Under the pieces are notes generated by a model. That model worked only from the letters and a program-made list of their open reading frames with translations. It did no database searches and was not told the origin of the DNA. From positions 28,860 to 92,859 of the forward strand of contig NZ_LZGT01000019.1 of the NCBI RefSeq assembly GCF_001690525.1: a stretch of 64,000 nt of DNA. The letters are read 5' to 3'. The stretch comes from Gilliamella sp. App6-5. Its GTDB lineage: Bacteria; Pseudomonadota; Gammaproteobacteria; Enterobacterales; Orbaceae. Within the stretch, counting starts at the first letter, position 1. Each line of letters starts with the position of its first letter. The position numbers and the translations under genes are program-made. Below are positions 26,613 through 39,062 of this stretch, one piece after another.

Positions 26613-28022
26613 TTATAGACTATAGTACATTTCAAACTCAACTGGGTGTGGCGTCATACGTACACGATCAACATCTTGACGTTTTAAATCAATATATGCA
26701 TCAATTGTATCATTAGTAAAGACATTCCCACGTGTTAAGAATTCACGATCGGCATCTAATGCATTAAGTGCCTCTTCAAGCGAACCTGCGACTTGAGGAA
26801 TTAATTTAGATTCCTCTGGTGGTAAATCGTATAAGTTTTTATCCATCGCATCGCCAGGGTGAATTTTATTAATAATACCATCTAAACCAGCCATTAACTG
26901 CGCAGCAAATGATAAGTATGGGTTACCGGCTGGATCTGGGAAGCGAACCTCAATACGACGTGCTTTAGGGCTAGTCACAACAGGAATACGAATTGACGCA
27001 GAACGGTTACGTGCAGAATACGCAAGCATAACTGGCGCTTCATAGCCCGGTACTAGGCGTTTATAAGAGTTAGTTGCTGGGTTAGTAAATGCATTGATGG
27101 CTTTTGCATGTTTGATAATACCGCCAATATAGAATAGTGCCATTTCTGAAAGACCCGCGTATTTATCTCCTGCGAATAAATTTACGCCATTTTTTGCTAA
27201 TGATTGGTGACAGTGCATACCTGAACCATTATCACCAAATATTGGTTTTGGCATAAACGTCGCTGTTTTACCGTAAGCATGTGCCACATTTTGTACAACA
27301 TATTTATAGATTTGTACTTCATCAGCTTTTTTAGTTAGCGTATTAAAGCGACAAGCAATTTCGTTTTGACCCGCAGTTGCCACTTCATGATGGTGAGCTT
27401 CAACCACTAAGCCAAGCTGCTCCATAATTAAACACATTTCAGAACGGATATCTTGCGATGAATCAACGGGAGGAAGTGGGAAATATCCTCCTTTTACGCC
27501 TGGGCGATGCCCTTTATTGCCTTCTTCATATTTTGTACCAGAATTCCATGCCGCTTCAATATCATCAATATGCACAAAACTACCAGACATTGGCGAGCCA
27601 AAACGGACATCATCAAATAAAAAGAATTCTGGTTCAGGTCCAAAAATAACAGTATCAGCAATACCTGATGATTTTAGATACTCTTCGGCACGTTTAGCGA
27701 TTGAACGTGGATCACGATCATAACCTTGCAACGTTGCTGGCTCTAAAACATCACAACGGATATTTAATGTTACATCTTCAAAAAACGGATCGATAACAGC
27801 ACTTGATGTATCAGGCATTAACACCATATCTGATTCATTAATACCTTTCCAACCTGCAATTGATGAACCATCAAACATCTTACCATCTTCAAAAAAATCG
27901 ACATCAATTTGACTAACAGGAATTGTAACGTGTTGTTCTTTACCTTTTGTATCAGTAAAACGTAAATCAACAAACTTAACATCATTTTCTTTAATTAGTG
28001 TTAAAACTTTTATTGTAGACAT
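26613..28022 (-). CDS. glnA: Glutamine synthetase, type I
   Basis: 469 residues, same as E. coli. It joins glutamate and ammonia with ATP to give glutamine; dodecamer in the cytoplasm. Visible landmarks: N-terminal [10 protein letters not shown], the ATP-site [25 protein letters not shown], and NLYDLPPEE holding the adenylylation Tyr near residue 397, so GlnE-type control is expected. Transcribed first in glnA-glnL-glnG from a sigma-54 promoter about 100 bp upstream. Works with gltBD further along the window to assimilate ammonia. Confidence 0.98.
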   Translation of the reverse strand: MSTIKVLTLIKENDVKFVDLRFTDTKGKEQHVTIPVSQIDVDFFEDGKMFDGSSIAGWKGINESDMVLMPDTSSAVIDPFFEDVTLNIRCDVLEPATLQGYDRDPRSIAKRAEEYLKSSGIADTVIFGPEPEFFLFDDVRFGSPMSGSFVHIDDIEAAWNSGTKYEEGNKGHRPGVKGGYFPLPPVDSSQDIRSEMCLIMEQLGLVVEAHHHEVATAGQNEIACRFNTLTKKADEVQIYKYVVQNVAHAYGKTATFMPKPIFGDNGSGMHCHQSLAKNGVNLFAGDKYAGLSEMALFYIGGIIKHAKAINAFTNPATNSYKRLVPGYEAPVMLAYSARNRSASIRIPVVTSPKARRIEVRFPDPAGNPYLSFAAQLMAGLDGIINKIHPGDAMDKNLYDLPPEESKLIPQVAGSLEEALNALDADREFLTRGNVFTNDTIDAYIDLKRQDVDRVRMTPHPVEFEMYYSL

Positions 28023-28119
28023 TTATATTCTCCATTAAGAACAAATAATTTAATTATTCTGTATAAAAAGCAATTTTTAAAGATAATTGGCTATATTCAT
28101 TTATATAAAATAAATTGCA

Positions 28120-28135
28120 TGCAAATATGATGCCA
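28120..28135 (-). promoter_or_regulatory. Sigma-54 promoter of glnA
   Basis: On the minus strand TGGCA-TCATAT-TTGCA: GG and GC with the exact -24/-12 spacing of sigma-54 promoters, ~98 bp before the glnA ATG. Confidence 0.85.
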
Positions 28136-28194
28136 ATTTTCCAACGATACATTTATGAAGCAAACGTTAAAAATAGTAACATGGATCCCAATAT

Positions 28195-28234
28195 TGCACC
28201 ATAATAGTTAGATAAGCACCAACTTGATGCACCA
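28195..28234. promoter_or_regulatory. NtrC enhancer sites of glnA
   Basis: AGCACC-AACTT-GATGCA (28215-28231) matches the dyad TGCACC-N5-GGTGCA with one mismatch per half. Additional TGCACC(A) half-sites lie at 28195 and 28228. Located 60-115 bp upstream of the sigma-54 promoter, as expected for an enhancer. Confidence 0.7.
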
Positions 28235-28558
28235 AAATCATTCATGATACTTTCACTGCTGTTTAACTGTTTAAATCCACAATATTTACACTTGAATCAA
28301 TGATACATTACCATGCTGTCGCAGCAATCATCTATATCACTATCAGCAATCACACACGAAACAGAAAAAATAATAAAAATAGTAAGATAAGCACTTCAAA
28401 TTGCATTAAAAATTTGCCTTATATCAGACATGTTTTATAATCTTTTAAAATAAAACAATTTACTATAAATCAATTTTTCAATTATTGGCACTATATTTCA
28501 TCACGCAATATCGCTATAATCTCTCCTTATATTGAAAAAACTAGGTAATTATACAAGT

Positions 28559-28999
28559 ATGGACTTTATCACTCTCGAAATGCTGCCTTTTATAAAAAAT
28601 CATCTTTTACTTTCTGTAGGTTGGGTTGTGTTGTTTGTTGCAATTATTGTACTAACCATCAAAAGTAAACTATCTAAGGTTAAAATTATCAATAATGCTC
28701 AAGCAATCCATATGATTAATAAGCAAGGAGCTGTTATTGTTGACATTCGTTCTGCAGATAGCTTTAAAAAAGGACATATCACTGATTCTCACAATATTTT
28801 ACCTATCGATATTAAAAATGCGAGCGCAAAAACAATTGAAAAATTTAAAGAAAACATCGTTATTTTGATTGATGAAAATGGTTTATCATCAGCAAGTATA
28901 GGTGAAATACTTGTTAAACAAGGTTTTTTAAATGTCTTTACATTAAAAGACGGTATTGCTGGATGGAACGGTGAAAATTTACCATTGGTTAGAAAATAA
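28559..28999 (+). CDS. yibN: Membrane-anchored rhodanese-like protein YibN
   Basis: 146 residues from ATG 28559 (MDFITLEMLPF); a TTG at 28532 would add nine residues not seen in E. coli YibN. One N-terminal membrane segment (LLLSVGWVVLFVAIIVL), then a rhodanese domain with VIVDIRSADSFKKGHI. The usual catalytic Cys loop reads DENGLSSASIGE and has no Cys, so sulfur transfer is not expected. Conserved neighbour of secB and gpsA, as in enterobacteria, where YibN is linked to Sec membrane protein biogenesis. Confidence 0.9.
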   Translation: MDFITLEMLPFIKNHLLLSVGWVVLFVAIIVLTIKSKLSKVKIINNAQAIHMINKQGAVIVDIRSADSFKKGHITDSHNILPIDIKNASAKTIEKFKENIVILIDENGLSSASIGEILVKQGFLNVFTLKDGIAGWNGENLPLVRK

Positions 29000-29024
29000 T
29001 ATTATTTAAAAATAAGGTTTTATC

Positions 29025-29498
29025 ATGACAGAACAAAACAATACACAACAATCCGAAACACAGTTTGCTATTCAACGTATTTATACCAAAGATGTTTCAT
29101 TCGAAACTAACAATGTTCCTGAAATTTTTACCAAACAATGGCAACCTGAGTTAAATCTTGAATTAAATTCATCTTCACAAGTATTGAGTGAAAATGTATA
29201 CGAAGTTGCGCTTCGTGTCACAGTGACAGTAAAACAGCAAGACGAAGTTGCATATATTTGTGAAGTGACTCAAGCTGGTATTTTCTCACTTATTGGATTC
29301 GACGAAGGTCAAATTCAACATTGTGTTGGCGCTTATTGCCCAAACATTTTATTCCCTTACGCGCGTGAAGTTATTTCGAGTTTAGTCAATAAAGGGACAT
29401 TCCCGCAAGTAAATTTAGAGCCGGTAAATTTTGAAGCGTTATTCATTAATTATCTTCAACAACAACAGCAAGCTGAACCAACAGAAACATTGCAATAA
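29025..29498 (+). CDS. secB: Protein-export chaperone SecB
   Basis: 157 residues (E. coli 155). Typical core [20 protein letters not shown], then [17 protein letters not shown] and the conserved [17 protein letters not shown] stretch; acidic and Gln-rich C-terminal tail. Tetrameric cytoplasmic chaperone that keeps preproteins unfolded and hands them to SecA. It starts 25 bp after yibN and is followed 43 bp later by gpsA, the standard enterobacterial order. Confidence 0.97.
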   Translation: MTEQNNTQQSETQFAIQRIYTKDVSFETNNVPEIFTKQWQPELNLELNSSSQVLSENVYEVALRVTVTVKQQDEVAYICEVTQAGIFSLIGFDEGQIQHCVGAYCPNILFPYAREVISSLVNKGTFPQVNLEPVNFEALFINYLQQQQQAEPTETLQ

Positions 29499-29541
29499 TT
29501 ATTGTCTTTTAGTGAATTAACAATACATTTATTGGATTATT

Positions 29542-30555
29542 ATGAAAAAAAATGCTGCAGTAACAGTAATTGGCGCTGGATCTTATGGAACCTCTTTAGC
29601 TATTCTACTGGCACGAAATGGTTACTCAACTTTATTGTGGGGACATAACCCAGATAAAATGACCATTTTGCAGCATGATAGGCAAAATAAGCAATTTTTG
29701 CCAGATATTCATTTCCCAGATCGATTACAGATTGAAAGTGATTTAAAAACAGCAGTTTCAGCCTCACCCATTTTACTTATTGTGGTACCTAGTCATGCTT
29801 TTGCAAGCATTCTAATTCAAATCAAACCATTTTTACGCCAAGATACAAAAATTGTTTGGGCGACAAAAGGACTTGAAGTGGATACAGGTCGATTACTACA
29901 GGATGTAGCGAAGGAAATTCTAGGCGATAAAATTCCACTAGCGGTTATCTCTGGCCCAACATTTGCCAAAGAAGTCGCTTCCGGATTACCTACAGCGGTA
30001 ACTGTGGCATCAACAGATGAACATTTTTTAAATCAACTACAAACATTATTCCATTGCAGTAAAAGCTTCCGAGTTTATAGCAGTAAAGATTTTATTGGTG
30101 TGCAACTTGGTGGTGCAATCAAAAATGTGATCGCCATTGGTGCTGGATTATCTGATGGTCTTGGATTTGGAGCCAATGCAAGAACAGCATTAATTACACG
30201 TGGACTTGCCGAAATGATGCGATTAGGAGCAGTATTAGGCGCAGATCCGGCTACCTTTATGGGAATGGCTGGACTAGGCGATCTGGTTTTAACCTGCACC
30301 GATGATCAATCTCGTAATCGTCGGTTTGGCATGTTACTTGGACAAAACAAATCAATTCAAGAAGCGCAAGAAGCCATAGCTCAAGTTGTTGAGGGTTGTA
30401 AAAATACAAAAGAAGTTTGGTTACTCGCCCAAAAATATCATGTTGATATGCCAATCACTGAACAAATTTATCAAATCCTTTATGAGCATAAAGATCCGAA
30501 ACAAGCAGCGATGGCATTACTCGGACGTTCACAAAAAGCAGAACTAAAAAGCTAG
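29542..30555 (+). CDS. gpsA: NAD(P)H-dependent glycerol-3-phosphate dehydrogenase
   Basis: 337 residues. N-terminal Rossmann fold [17 protein letters not shown], then [14 protein letters not shown], the [17 protein letters not shown] active-site segment and [14 protein letters not shown] with the catalytic Lys. It reduces dihydroxyacetone phosphate to sn-glycerol 3-phosphate, the backbone for phospholipids (and thus substrate supply for the acyltransferases). Third gene of yibN-secB-gpsA. Directly behind its stop lies a copy of the short dispersed repeat. Confidence 0.97.
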   Translation: MKKNAAVTVIGAGSYGTSLAILLARNGYSTLLWGHNPDKMTILQHDRQNKQFLPDIHFPDRLQIESDLKTAVSASPILLIVVPSHAFASILIQIKPFLRQDTKIVWATKGLEVDTGRLLQDVAKEILGDKIPLAVISGPTFAKEVASGLPTAVTVASTDEHFLNQLQTLFHCSKSFRVYSSKDFIGVQLGGAIKNVIAIGAGLSDGLGFGANARTALITRGLAEMMRLGAVLGADPATFMGMAGLGDLVLTCTDDQSRNRRFGMLLGQNKSIQEAQEAIAQVVEGCKNTKEVWLLAQKYHVDMPITEQIYQILYEHKDPKQAAMALLGRSQKAELKS

Positions 30556-30556
30556 T

Positions 30557-30600
30557 TTTATACTAAAACACCTAGTTACCTGAAACTTTTTGACAAAAAA
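30557..30600 (+). repeat. Short dispersed intergenic repeat, copy 2
   Basis: Starts two bases after the gpsA stop: TTTATACTAAAACACCTAGT then TACCTGAAACTTTTTGACAA. Same element as at 3433, 50982 and 60402. Confidence 0.8.
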
Positions 30601-30625
30601 TCACCATAATTCTAACAAATAATTA

Positions 30626-31600
30626 CTATAAATACGTGCCTATTCCTTTTTCTTTGGCTTTAAGATAGATATCGTAACCAATATACACATCTAATACTGC
30701 GGTTCCAACCGTTTTAAACAACGTAATTTGTTGATCATTTTGACGACATTGAGTTGGATCTAGCACTAAATCTCCTAACTCTAAAAAGTCATCTTTCGAT
30801 ACTAATTTTTGTTTAATTGGATCAATAATATCACCGGCTTCAGCAAACACCCCTTCTTTGGTATCAACCACTCGAATATTAGCTTTCTCAATAATGTTCT
30901 TTGGAATTTCGTGCATCTCTGGTGTATAAGCACCTACACCATTAATATGTGTACCGGGTTTTACTTTATCGCCATTAAACGTCGAAACTTTTGATGTTGT
31001 CACCGAAGTAATGATATCGGCTTGGCTAATGTCTTCATCCAAATTCTGTGAAAAATAAAAATTAGTCGAAAAATGAGCAAAACGGTGTTTCATGTCATCA
31101 GTAAACTTTTTTGCTTTTTGGATATCAATATCAAAAATAGCTACATCATTAAGTGAGCGGACAGTTAACATTGCTTCTAATTGGGATATCGCTTGCCCGC
31201 CAGTACCGATCAACACAGCTCGACTGGCATCTTTACGAGCCAACAAATCAGTTGCCGCACCTTGAACGGCACCTGTACGAAGCTGAGTGACAAAGGTACC
31301 ATCTAATATGGCACAAACTTCACCTGTTTGTGGATCTAACATTAAAACTTGAGCGGGAACTGATGGTTTGCCCAATTTTGGGTTGTCAGGAAATACGGAG
31401 ACAATTTTGATACCCACAATATCGCTACCTTTAATATGTGCGGGCATAAATAAGCATTGTCCTTTTTGCATATCAAAATTGATTCGTAATGGTACATCAC
31501 TGTTTCCTTGGGTATAGATTTTCAACGCTTGTTTATCCGCTGCTATCGCTTCTTTCATGGTATAAAATTTTTCAATATCTTTGTGCGTTAAAATGAGCAT
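30626..31600 (-). CDS. Ornithine cyclodeaminase/mu-crystallin family protein
   Basis: 324 residues. N-terminal dimerisation and substrate part with MLILTHKDIEKFYTMKEAI and the FMPAHI and GIKIVSVFPDN stretches; Rossmann NAD(P) site VLIGTGGQAISQLEAML around residues 126-142, then AVFDID-like DVAIFDIDIQKAK. Family members are ornithine cyclodeaminases, alanine dehydrogenases or imine reductases; which one applies here is not decidable by eye. Monocistronic, convergent with gpsA. Interesting given the ornithine/lysine-type racemase and decarboxylase cluster elsewhere in the window. Confidence 0.85.
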   Translation of the reverse strand: MLILTHKDIEKFYTMKEAIAADKQALKIYTQGNSDVPLRINFDMQKGQCLFMPAHIKGSDIVGIKIVSVFPDNPKLGKPSVPAQVLMLDPQTGEVCAILDGTFVTQLRTGAVQGAATDLLARKDASRAVLIGTGGQAISQLEAMLTVRSLNDVAIFDIDIQKAKKFTDDMKHRFAHFSTNFYFSQNLDEDISQADIITSVTTSKVSTFNGDKVKPGTHINGVGAYTPEMHEIPKNIIEKANIRVVDTKEGVFAEAGDIIDPIKQKLVSKDDFLELGDLVLDPTQCRQNDQQITLFKTVGTAVLDVYIGYDIYLKAKEKGIGTYL

Positions 31601-31790
31601 GCTTGTTCCTTATTAGTTTTTCATATTTATTTTACACTTTAGTATCTATTATCTATTTTTTAAATCAAGAATCATTGTTAATTAAAAATTAACTATCTAT
31701 TTTATATAATAAAATTATCACATCTTGTATATTCTTTGCATTTTCACTATCATTACATGGTGCAATTTTGCACGATAATTGAGAAATCAG

Positions 31791-33932
31791 ATGCTATTTA
31801 CAATATTAAAATTTTGTTTAAAGATTTTATTCCATGTCAAAATTAACGGTAATTTAGACAATTTAAAACAAAACAGACTTCTTATTACACCTAACCATGT
31901 ATCTTTTCTTGATGGTATTTTAATCGGTGTCTTTTTGCCAATAAGGCCTGTCTTTGCTATTTATGCGGGTTATATTAACCATTGGTTAGTCCGTTTAGCA
32001 AAGCGTTACGTTGATTTTGTGCCTATGGATCCATTGAGCCCAATGGCAATCAAGCGATTAGTGCGCGAAGTTGAAAAAGGTCGTCCAATAGTCATATTCC
32101 CTGAGGGAAGAATTACTGTAACTGGCTCATTAATGAAAATTTATGATGGTGCTGCTTTTGTTGCAGCCCGTTCTCAAGCAACAATTGTACCCGTCTGGAT
32201 TGAAGGAGCTGAATTTACTTTAACCAGTCGTTTAAAAGGATTATTTAAACGTCGTTTATTTCCTAAAATAACCATTCATGTGCTTGAGCCGACATCTATA
32301 GCTATGCCTGATGCGCCTAAAGCTAGTGAAAGACGTTATATTGCAGGCGAAAAACTTCATCAAATTATGATGAATGCACGTATGGCAAGTCGCCCCAAAT
32401 TAACGCTATTTGAAGCTTTGCTTGAAGCGCAAGTGCGCTATGGTGTCAAATCGCGAATGGTCCAAGACCCAACAACTCATGAAGCATCTTATCGTAATTT
32501 ATTAAAACAAATCATTGGTGTTAGCTGTATTGTTGCTAAAATTACTCAGAAAAAAGAACGTGTTGGCGTCTTATTACCTAATGCAACCATTACCGTTGCG
32601 ACAATTTTTGGTTTATCGGTTAAAAACCGAATTCCGGCTATGCTCAATTATACTGCTGGTACCAAAGGGCTGACTTGTGCAATTGCAGCTGCTGAAATTA
32701 AAACTATCATTACTTCACGCAAATTTATTCAAAAAGGGAAACTTGATCATCTCCTTGAACAAATAAAAGATGTAAAATGGTATTTCCTTGAAGATCTACG
32801 TAACAGTTTGACTCTTACAGATAAACTTTATGTTGCTGTTCATCAATATATCCCTCGTTTGGTTAAACGCTCTCAATCAAGTGATGACGAAGCTCTCGTG
32901 TTGTTTACGTCGGGTTCAGAAGGTAATCCTAAAGGTGTTGCCCATAGTCATGGTAGCTTGCTTGCTAATGTTGAACAAATTCGAACCGTCATTGATCCAA
33001 CGCCTGCTGATCGCTTTATGTCCGCACTACCGTTATTCCATGCTTTTGGTATTACTGCTGGATTGTTTTTACCGCTCTTTTCTGGTAGCCGCACATTTTT
33101 ATATCCAAATCCATTACATTATCGTATGGTGCCCGAAATAATTTATGATCAAAATTGCACTGTCTTATTTGGTACGCCGACTTTCTTAGCAAACTATGCT
33201 CGTTACGCACATCCATATGATTTTATGCGTTTACGCTATGTTGTTGCTGGGGCAGAAAAATTATCAGACACAGTACGCGAGCAATGGAAAGATAAATATG
33301 GTATCCGTATTTTAGAAGGCTATGGTGTTACTGAGTGTGCACCTGTTGTGGCACTTAATGTCCCAATGGCGTTTAAAGCCGGTACAGTAGGTCGATTATT
33401 GCCAGGCATGACATCAAGATTAATTCCTGTTCCAGGTATTAGCGATGGCGGTCAATTGCAAGTTAAAGGCCCTAATGTCATGAAAGGCTATTTACGTGTT
33501 GAAAATCCAGGCAAACTTGAAGAACCAATTGCAATCGATGAACATGGGCAATCCGAAAAAGGTTGGTATGACACTGGCGATATCGTTGCTATTGATAACG
33601 AAGGCTTTGTCACCATTAAAGGACGCTTAAAAAGATTTGCTAAAATTGCAGGAGAAATGGTTTCATTAGAAAGTGTTGAAGCCTTGGCAAAAAAACTCGA
33701 CACTGATGCCATGCACGGCGCAACAGTTAAAGCCGATGCAGCAAAAGGAGAAGCTATTGTTCTATTTACTACTTCGACAAAATTAAATCGAGAGCAACTT
33801 AACCAAGTGTCTCAAGAACTTGGTATTCCTGCATTAGCTATTCCTCGTGATATACGTGTAGTGAAAGAATTACCACTACTTGGTACAGGTAAAATCGACT
33901 TTATTACACTACGAAAAATGGCTGACGAATAA
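31791..33932 (+). CDS. aas: Bifunctional acyltransferase / acyl-ACP synthetase Aas
   Basis: 713 residues from ATG 31791 ([10 protein letters not shown]), matching the E. coli start; a TTG at 31779 is less likely. N-terminal acyltransferase with the HX4D motif His36-Asp41 (NHVSFLD) and the [11 protein letters not shown] motif. C-terminal adenylate-forming ligase with [17 protein letters not shown] and [10 protein letters not shown]. It re-acylates 2-acyl-glycerophosphoethanolamine at the inner membrane using fatty acid activated on ACP. The lysophospholipid flippase LplT follows 15 bp later, the same functional pair as in E. coli. Confidence 0.96.
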   Translation: MLFTILKFCLKILFHVKINGNLDNLKQNRLLITPNHVSFLDGILIGVFLPIRPVFAIYAGYINHWLVRLAKRYVDFVPMDPLSPMAIKRLVREVEKGRPIVIFPEGRITVTGSLMKIYDGAAFVAARSQATIVPVWIEGAEFTLTSRLKGLFKRRLFPKITIHVLEPTSIAMPDAPKASERRYIAGEKLHQIMMNARMASRPKLTLFEALLEAQVRYGVKSRMVQDPTTHEASYRNLLKQIIGVSCIVAKITQKKERVGVLLPNATITVATIFGLSVKNRIPAMLNYTAGTKGLTCAIAAAEIKTIITSRKFIQKGKLDHLLEQIKDVKWYFLEDLRNSLTLTDKLYVAVHQYIPRLVKRSQSSDDEALVLFTSGSEGNPKGVAHSHGSLLANVEQIRTVIDPTPADRFMSALPLFHAFGITAGLFLPLFSGSRTFLYPNPLHYRMVPEIIYDQNCTVLFGTPTFLANYARYAHPYDFMRLRYVVAGAEKLSDTVREQWKDKYGIRILEGYGVTECAPVVALNVPMAFKAGTVGRLLPGMTSRLIPVPGISDGGQLQVKGPNVMKGYLRVENPGKLEEPIAIDEHGQSEKGWYDTGDIVAIDNEGFVTIKGRLKRFAKIAGEMVSLESVEALAKKLDTDAMHGATVKADAAKGEAIVLFTTSTKLNREQLNQVSQELGIPALAIPRDIRVVKELPLLGTGKIDFITLRKMADE

Positions 33933-33947
33933 ATAAAAGGATGCCAC

Positions 33948-36030
<2,083 letters not shown>

Positions 36031-36058
36031 TTTGATAAACAATAGAAAATTTAAGTTT

Positions 36059-36077
36059 TTTATCAAAATGTGATAAA
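36059..36077. promoter_or_regulatory. Inverted repeat upstream of the mannose-type PTS operon
   Basis: TTTATCA-AAATG-TGATAAA, a perfect 7-5-7 dyad ~103 bp before the EIIAB gene and 29 bp after murQ. It could be an operator or a weak hairpin; the binding protein is unknown. Confidence 0.35.
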
Positions 36078-36179
36078 CACGCCATTTTAAACTTATTTTA
36101 AGGTGTAAAATAACCAGATATTTTTATTTTATATACTTTTATATTATGCAATTAATATAAAAATTAGGAGGTAGTTGTT

Positions 36180-37154
36180 ATGGTTGGAATTATCCTAGCA
36201 ACTCATGGTGAGTTTGCAGAAGGTATTTTACAATCAGGATCGATGATATTTGGAGAACAAGAAAATGTTAAAGCTGTTACCTTGCATCCAAGTGATAGTC
36301 CTGAAAATTTAAAAGAACGAATGCTTGAATCAATAGCAACATTTGATAATCCAGAAGAAGTGCTTTTTTTAGTAGATTTATGGGGGGGCACCCCATTTAA
36401 TCAGGCTAACAATTTATGTGGAGAACATAGTAATTGGGCTATTGTTGCTGGTTTAAACTTACCCATGCTAATTGAAGCCTATACTTCTCGTTTTTCAATG
36501 GAAACTGCGAAAGAAATTGCAAGAGCAATTATTGAGCCAGGCAAAGAAGGAATCCGAGCAAATGTCGAAATACCAACAGAATCCTTAGCTAATGCTAAAA
36601 CTGCAAATAGCATCCCAGAAGGAACAGAGCTTGGTAATGGTAAAATGAAAATTGTATTAGCCCGTGTCGATTCTCGACTATTACATGGTCAAGTTGCAAC
36701 AGCATGGACAAAATCAACCAACCCCAACCGAATTATTGTTGTTTCAGATTCAGTTGCAAAAGATGAATTAAGAAAAAAACTCATCCAAGAAGCAGCACCT
36801 CCTGGTGTAAAAGCAAATGTGGTTCCCATCAAAAAAATTATTGAGGTATCTCGTGACCCACGTTTTGGTAATACTAAAGCGTTACTTCTATTTGAAAACC
36901 CACAAGATGTACTGCGAACTATAGATGGTGGTGTCGATATCGATGTCCTTAATATTGGTTCAATGGCGCATTCCGTTGGCAAAGTCATGGTTAATAAAGT
37001 ATTATCAATGAATGCCGATGATGTTGAGACTTTTGAAAAATTGAAAGCTAAAAACGTAAAATTTGATGTTCGCAAAGTACCTAACGATTCTAACAGCAAT
37101 ATGGACGAATTATTGAAAAAAGCGCAAGAAGAATTAGCGCAGCAAAAGAATTAG
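36180..37154 (+). CDS. manX: Mannose-family PTS EIIAB
   Basis: 324 residues with AGGAGG seven bases before the ATG. EIIA-Man domain with phospho-His9 (ILATHGEFA) and LVDLWGGTPFNQA; linker around 125-155; EIIB-Man domain starting KMKIVLARVDSRLLHGQV with phospho-His169. It transfers phosphate from HPr to incoming mannose, glucose or a related hexose. First gene of a three-component man/lev-type operon. Sugar specificity cannot be read from sequence. Confidence 0.93.
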   Translation: MVGIILATHGEFAEGILQSGSMIFGEQENVKAVTLHPSDSPENLKERMLESIATFDNPEEVLFLVDLWGGTPFNQANNLCGEHSNWAIVAGLNLPMLIEAYTSRFSMETAKEIARAIIEPGKEGIRANVEIPTESLANAKTANSIPEGTELGNGKMKIVLARVDSRLLHGQVATAWTKSTNPNRIIVVSDSVAKDELRKKLIQEAAPPGVKANVVPIKKIIEVSRDPRFGNTKALLLFENPQDVLRTIDGGVDIDVLNIGSMAHSVGKVMVNKVLSMNADDVETFEKLKAKNVKFDVRKVPNDSNSNMDELLKKAQEELAQQKN

Positions 37155-37174
37155 TGTATTTAAGGGGATATATT

Positions 37175-37975
37175 ATGACATTATCAATTATTGCCATCAT
37201 TTTAGTAATAATTATTGCCTTTTTAGCAGGGATAGAGGGTATTTTAGATCAGTTTCAATTTCACCAACCTTTAGTGGCTTGTTCTTTGATTGGACTTGTC
37301 ACCGGTAATTTAGAAGCAGGAGTTGTATTGGGTGGCTCGTTGCAAATGATTGCTTTAGGTTGGGCCAATATCGGCGCTGCAGTTGCACCTGATGCGGCAC
37401 TGGCAGCTGTTGCATCGTCCATTATTTTAGTATTAGGCGGACAAGGTATAGCTGGTGTATCGACAGCTATAGCGGTTGCTATTCCACTTGCTGTTGCTGG
37501 ATTATTCTTAACCATGATTGTTCGAACCATTGCGGTTCCTTTAGTCCATATGATGGATGTTGCAGCAGAAGAAGGTAATATTCGAAAAATTGAATGGCTA
37601 CAAATTTTAGGTATCTGTTTACAAGGCTTAAGAATCGCAATTCTAGCAGCAGCATTACTCTTTATTCCTGCTGAAGTCGTCAAAGGCGCACTAGAAGCAA
37701 TGCCTGAATGGCTAACAACTGGTATGGCGATCGGTGGTGGTATGGTCGTTGCTGTAGGTTATGCTATGGTGATTAATATGATGGCAAACCGCGAAGTATG
37801 GCCATTTTTCATTATTGGTTTTGTGGTAGCGGCCATATCACAACTTACGCTAATTGCACTTGGTGCATTAGGTATTGCATTAGCATTGATTTATCTCAAT
37901 CTTTCTGAACGCGGCAATTCATCAAATGGTGGCAGTAAAGGTGACCCACTTGATGACATTTTAAATGATTACTAG
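37175..37975 (+). CDS. manY: Mannose-family PTS EIIC
   Basis: 266 residues from ATG 37175, which has AAGGGG well placed upstream; a GTG at 37154 is less likely. Hydrophobic throughout, with the EIIC-Man start LSIIAIILVIIIAFLAGIEG, FHQPLVACSLIGLVTGN, and GGSLQMIALGWANIGAAVAPD. Forms the sugar channel with EIID. The C-terminal tail SSNGGSKGDPLDDILNDY is acidic. It ends just before the EIID start. Confidence 0.93.
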   Translation: MTLSIIAIILVIIIAFLAGIEGILDQFQFHQPLVACSLIGLVTGNLEAGVVLGGSLQMIALGWANIGAAVAPDAALAAVASSIILVLGGQGIAGVSTAIAVAIPLAVAGLFLTMIVRTIAVPLVHMMDVAAEEGNIRKIEWLQILGICLQGLRIAILAAALLFIPAEVVKGALEAMPEWLTTGMAIGGGMVVAVGYAMVINMMANREVWPFFIIGFVVAAISQLTLIALGALGIALALIYLNLSERGNSSNGGSKGDPLDDILNDY

Positions 37976-37991
37976 AAACTTGGAGAAAAAA

Positions 37992-38903
37992 ATGACTGAT
38001 AGAATTCAATTAAGTAAAAAAGATCGTTTAGCCGTTGCTTGGCGCTCAACCTTTCTCCAAGGTTCTTGGAACTATGAACGTATGCAAAATGGCGGTTGGG
38101 TTTATGCAATGATCCCTGCTATAAAGAAATTATATTCTGCTAAAGAAGCTCGTTCCGCTGCCCTCAAACGTCACTTAGAATTCTTTAATACTCACCCATA
38201 TTTAGCTTCACCCGTACTTGGCGTTACACTTGCTTTAGAAGAAGAACGAGCAAATGGCGCCGCAGTCGATGATGTTGCCATTCAAGGGGTAAAAGTCGGT
38301 ATGATGGGGCCATTGGCTGGTGTGGGCGATCCTGTATTTTGGTTTACTGTGCGCCCAATGCTAGGTGCGCTTGGTGCTTCACTTGCGCTTAGTGGCAATA
38401 TTATGGGACCTATTTTATTCTTTTTATTATGGAATATTATTCGTTGGGGATTTATGTGGTATACCCAAGAATTTGGTTATCGTACTGGTTCTAAAATTAC
38501 CGATAATTTATCGGGCGGTTTACTACAAAAAATCACCAAAGGTGCTTCTATTTTAGGAATGTTTGTCCTTGCAGCGCTAGTGCAACGGTGGGTATCAATA
38601 AAATTCCAACCTGTCGTATCTACTGTCAAACTAGACAATGGTGCATTTATTGATTGGAATAACTTACCAATAGGTGCTGAAGGTATTCAAAAAGCACTCA
38701 TTGATATGCAAAGTGGGCTATCACTCACTCGAGAAAAAGTCACTACTTTACAAAATAACTTAGATCAATTGATACCAGGGCTAATGCCACTATTATTAAC
38801 ATTTTTCTGTATGTGGTTATTACGTAAAAAAGTATCACCAATTTTAATTATTGTTGGTTTATTTATAGTAGGTATTGTCGGACATGTCATTGGTCTTTTA
38901 TAA
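37992..38903 (+). CDS. manZ: Mannose-family PTS EIID
   Basis: 303 residues from ATG 37992, with GGAG upstream; an ATG-like earlier start at 37965 overlaps the EIIC gene and is less likely. Family features: RSTFLQGSWNYERMQNGGW, KRHLEFFNTHPYLASPVLGV, and VGMMGPLAGVGDPVFW. A coiled-coil-like insert (ALIDMQSGLSLTREKVTTLQ) precedes the last helix, common in the larger EIID proteins. Acts with EIIC in the membrane. Its terminator is at 38929. Confidence 0.93.
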   Translation: MTDRIQLSKKDRLAVAWRSTFLQGSWNYERMQNGGWVYAMIPAIKKLYSAKEARSAALKRHLEFFNTHPYLASPVLGVTLALEEERANGAAVDDVAIQGVKVGMMGPLAGVGDPVFWFTVRPMLGALGASLALSGNIMGPILFFLLWNIIRWGFMWYTQEFGYRTGSKITDNLSGGLLQKITKGASILGMFVLAALVQRWVSIKFQPVVSTVKLDNGAFIDWNNLPIGAEGIQKALIDMQSGLSLTREKVTTLQNNLDQLIPGLMPLLLTFFCMWLLRKKVSPILIIVGLFIVGIVGHVIGLL

Positions 38904-38928
38904 TTTCAAACGTTAAGTAAAATATAAT

Positions 38929-38964
38929 AAAAGCATAATTTATAAGTTAAATTATGCTTTTATT
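38929..38964 (+). terminator. Terminator after the mannose-type PTS genes
   Basis: AAAAGCATAATTT, loop ATAAGTT, AAATTATGCTTTT (38929-38961), followed by ATTATT: a 13-bp perfect stem. Confidence 0.75.
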
Positions 38965-39062
38965 ATTAATAATTTTTACAAAAACAGTTGGCAATTTTAT
39001 GGTTTATCAAATCATAAAAAACAATTATATTAGCCCTATTTTTTAATATGGAAATCACACAA

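Larger units (their letters stand above)
28023..28558. other. Regulatory region between glnA and yibN
   Basis: Contains the sigma-54 promoter and NtrC half-sites of glnA (28120-28234). The right half (28240-28530) is AT-rich with no ORF and should contain the promoter of yibN-secB-gpsA. Confidence 0.6.

Noticed and set aside
28240..28530. Possible RNA gene upstream of yibN
   Set aside because: No terminator, no conserved structure visible; simply AT-rich promoter DNA.
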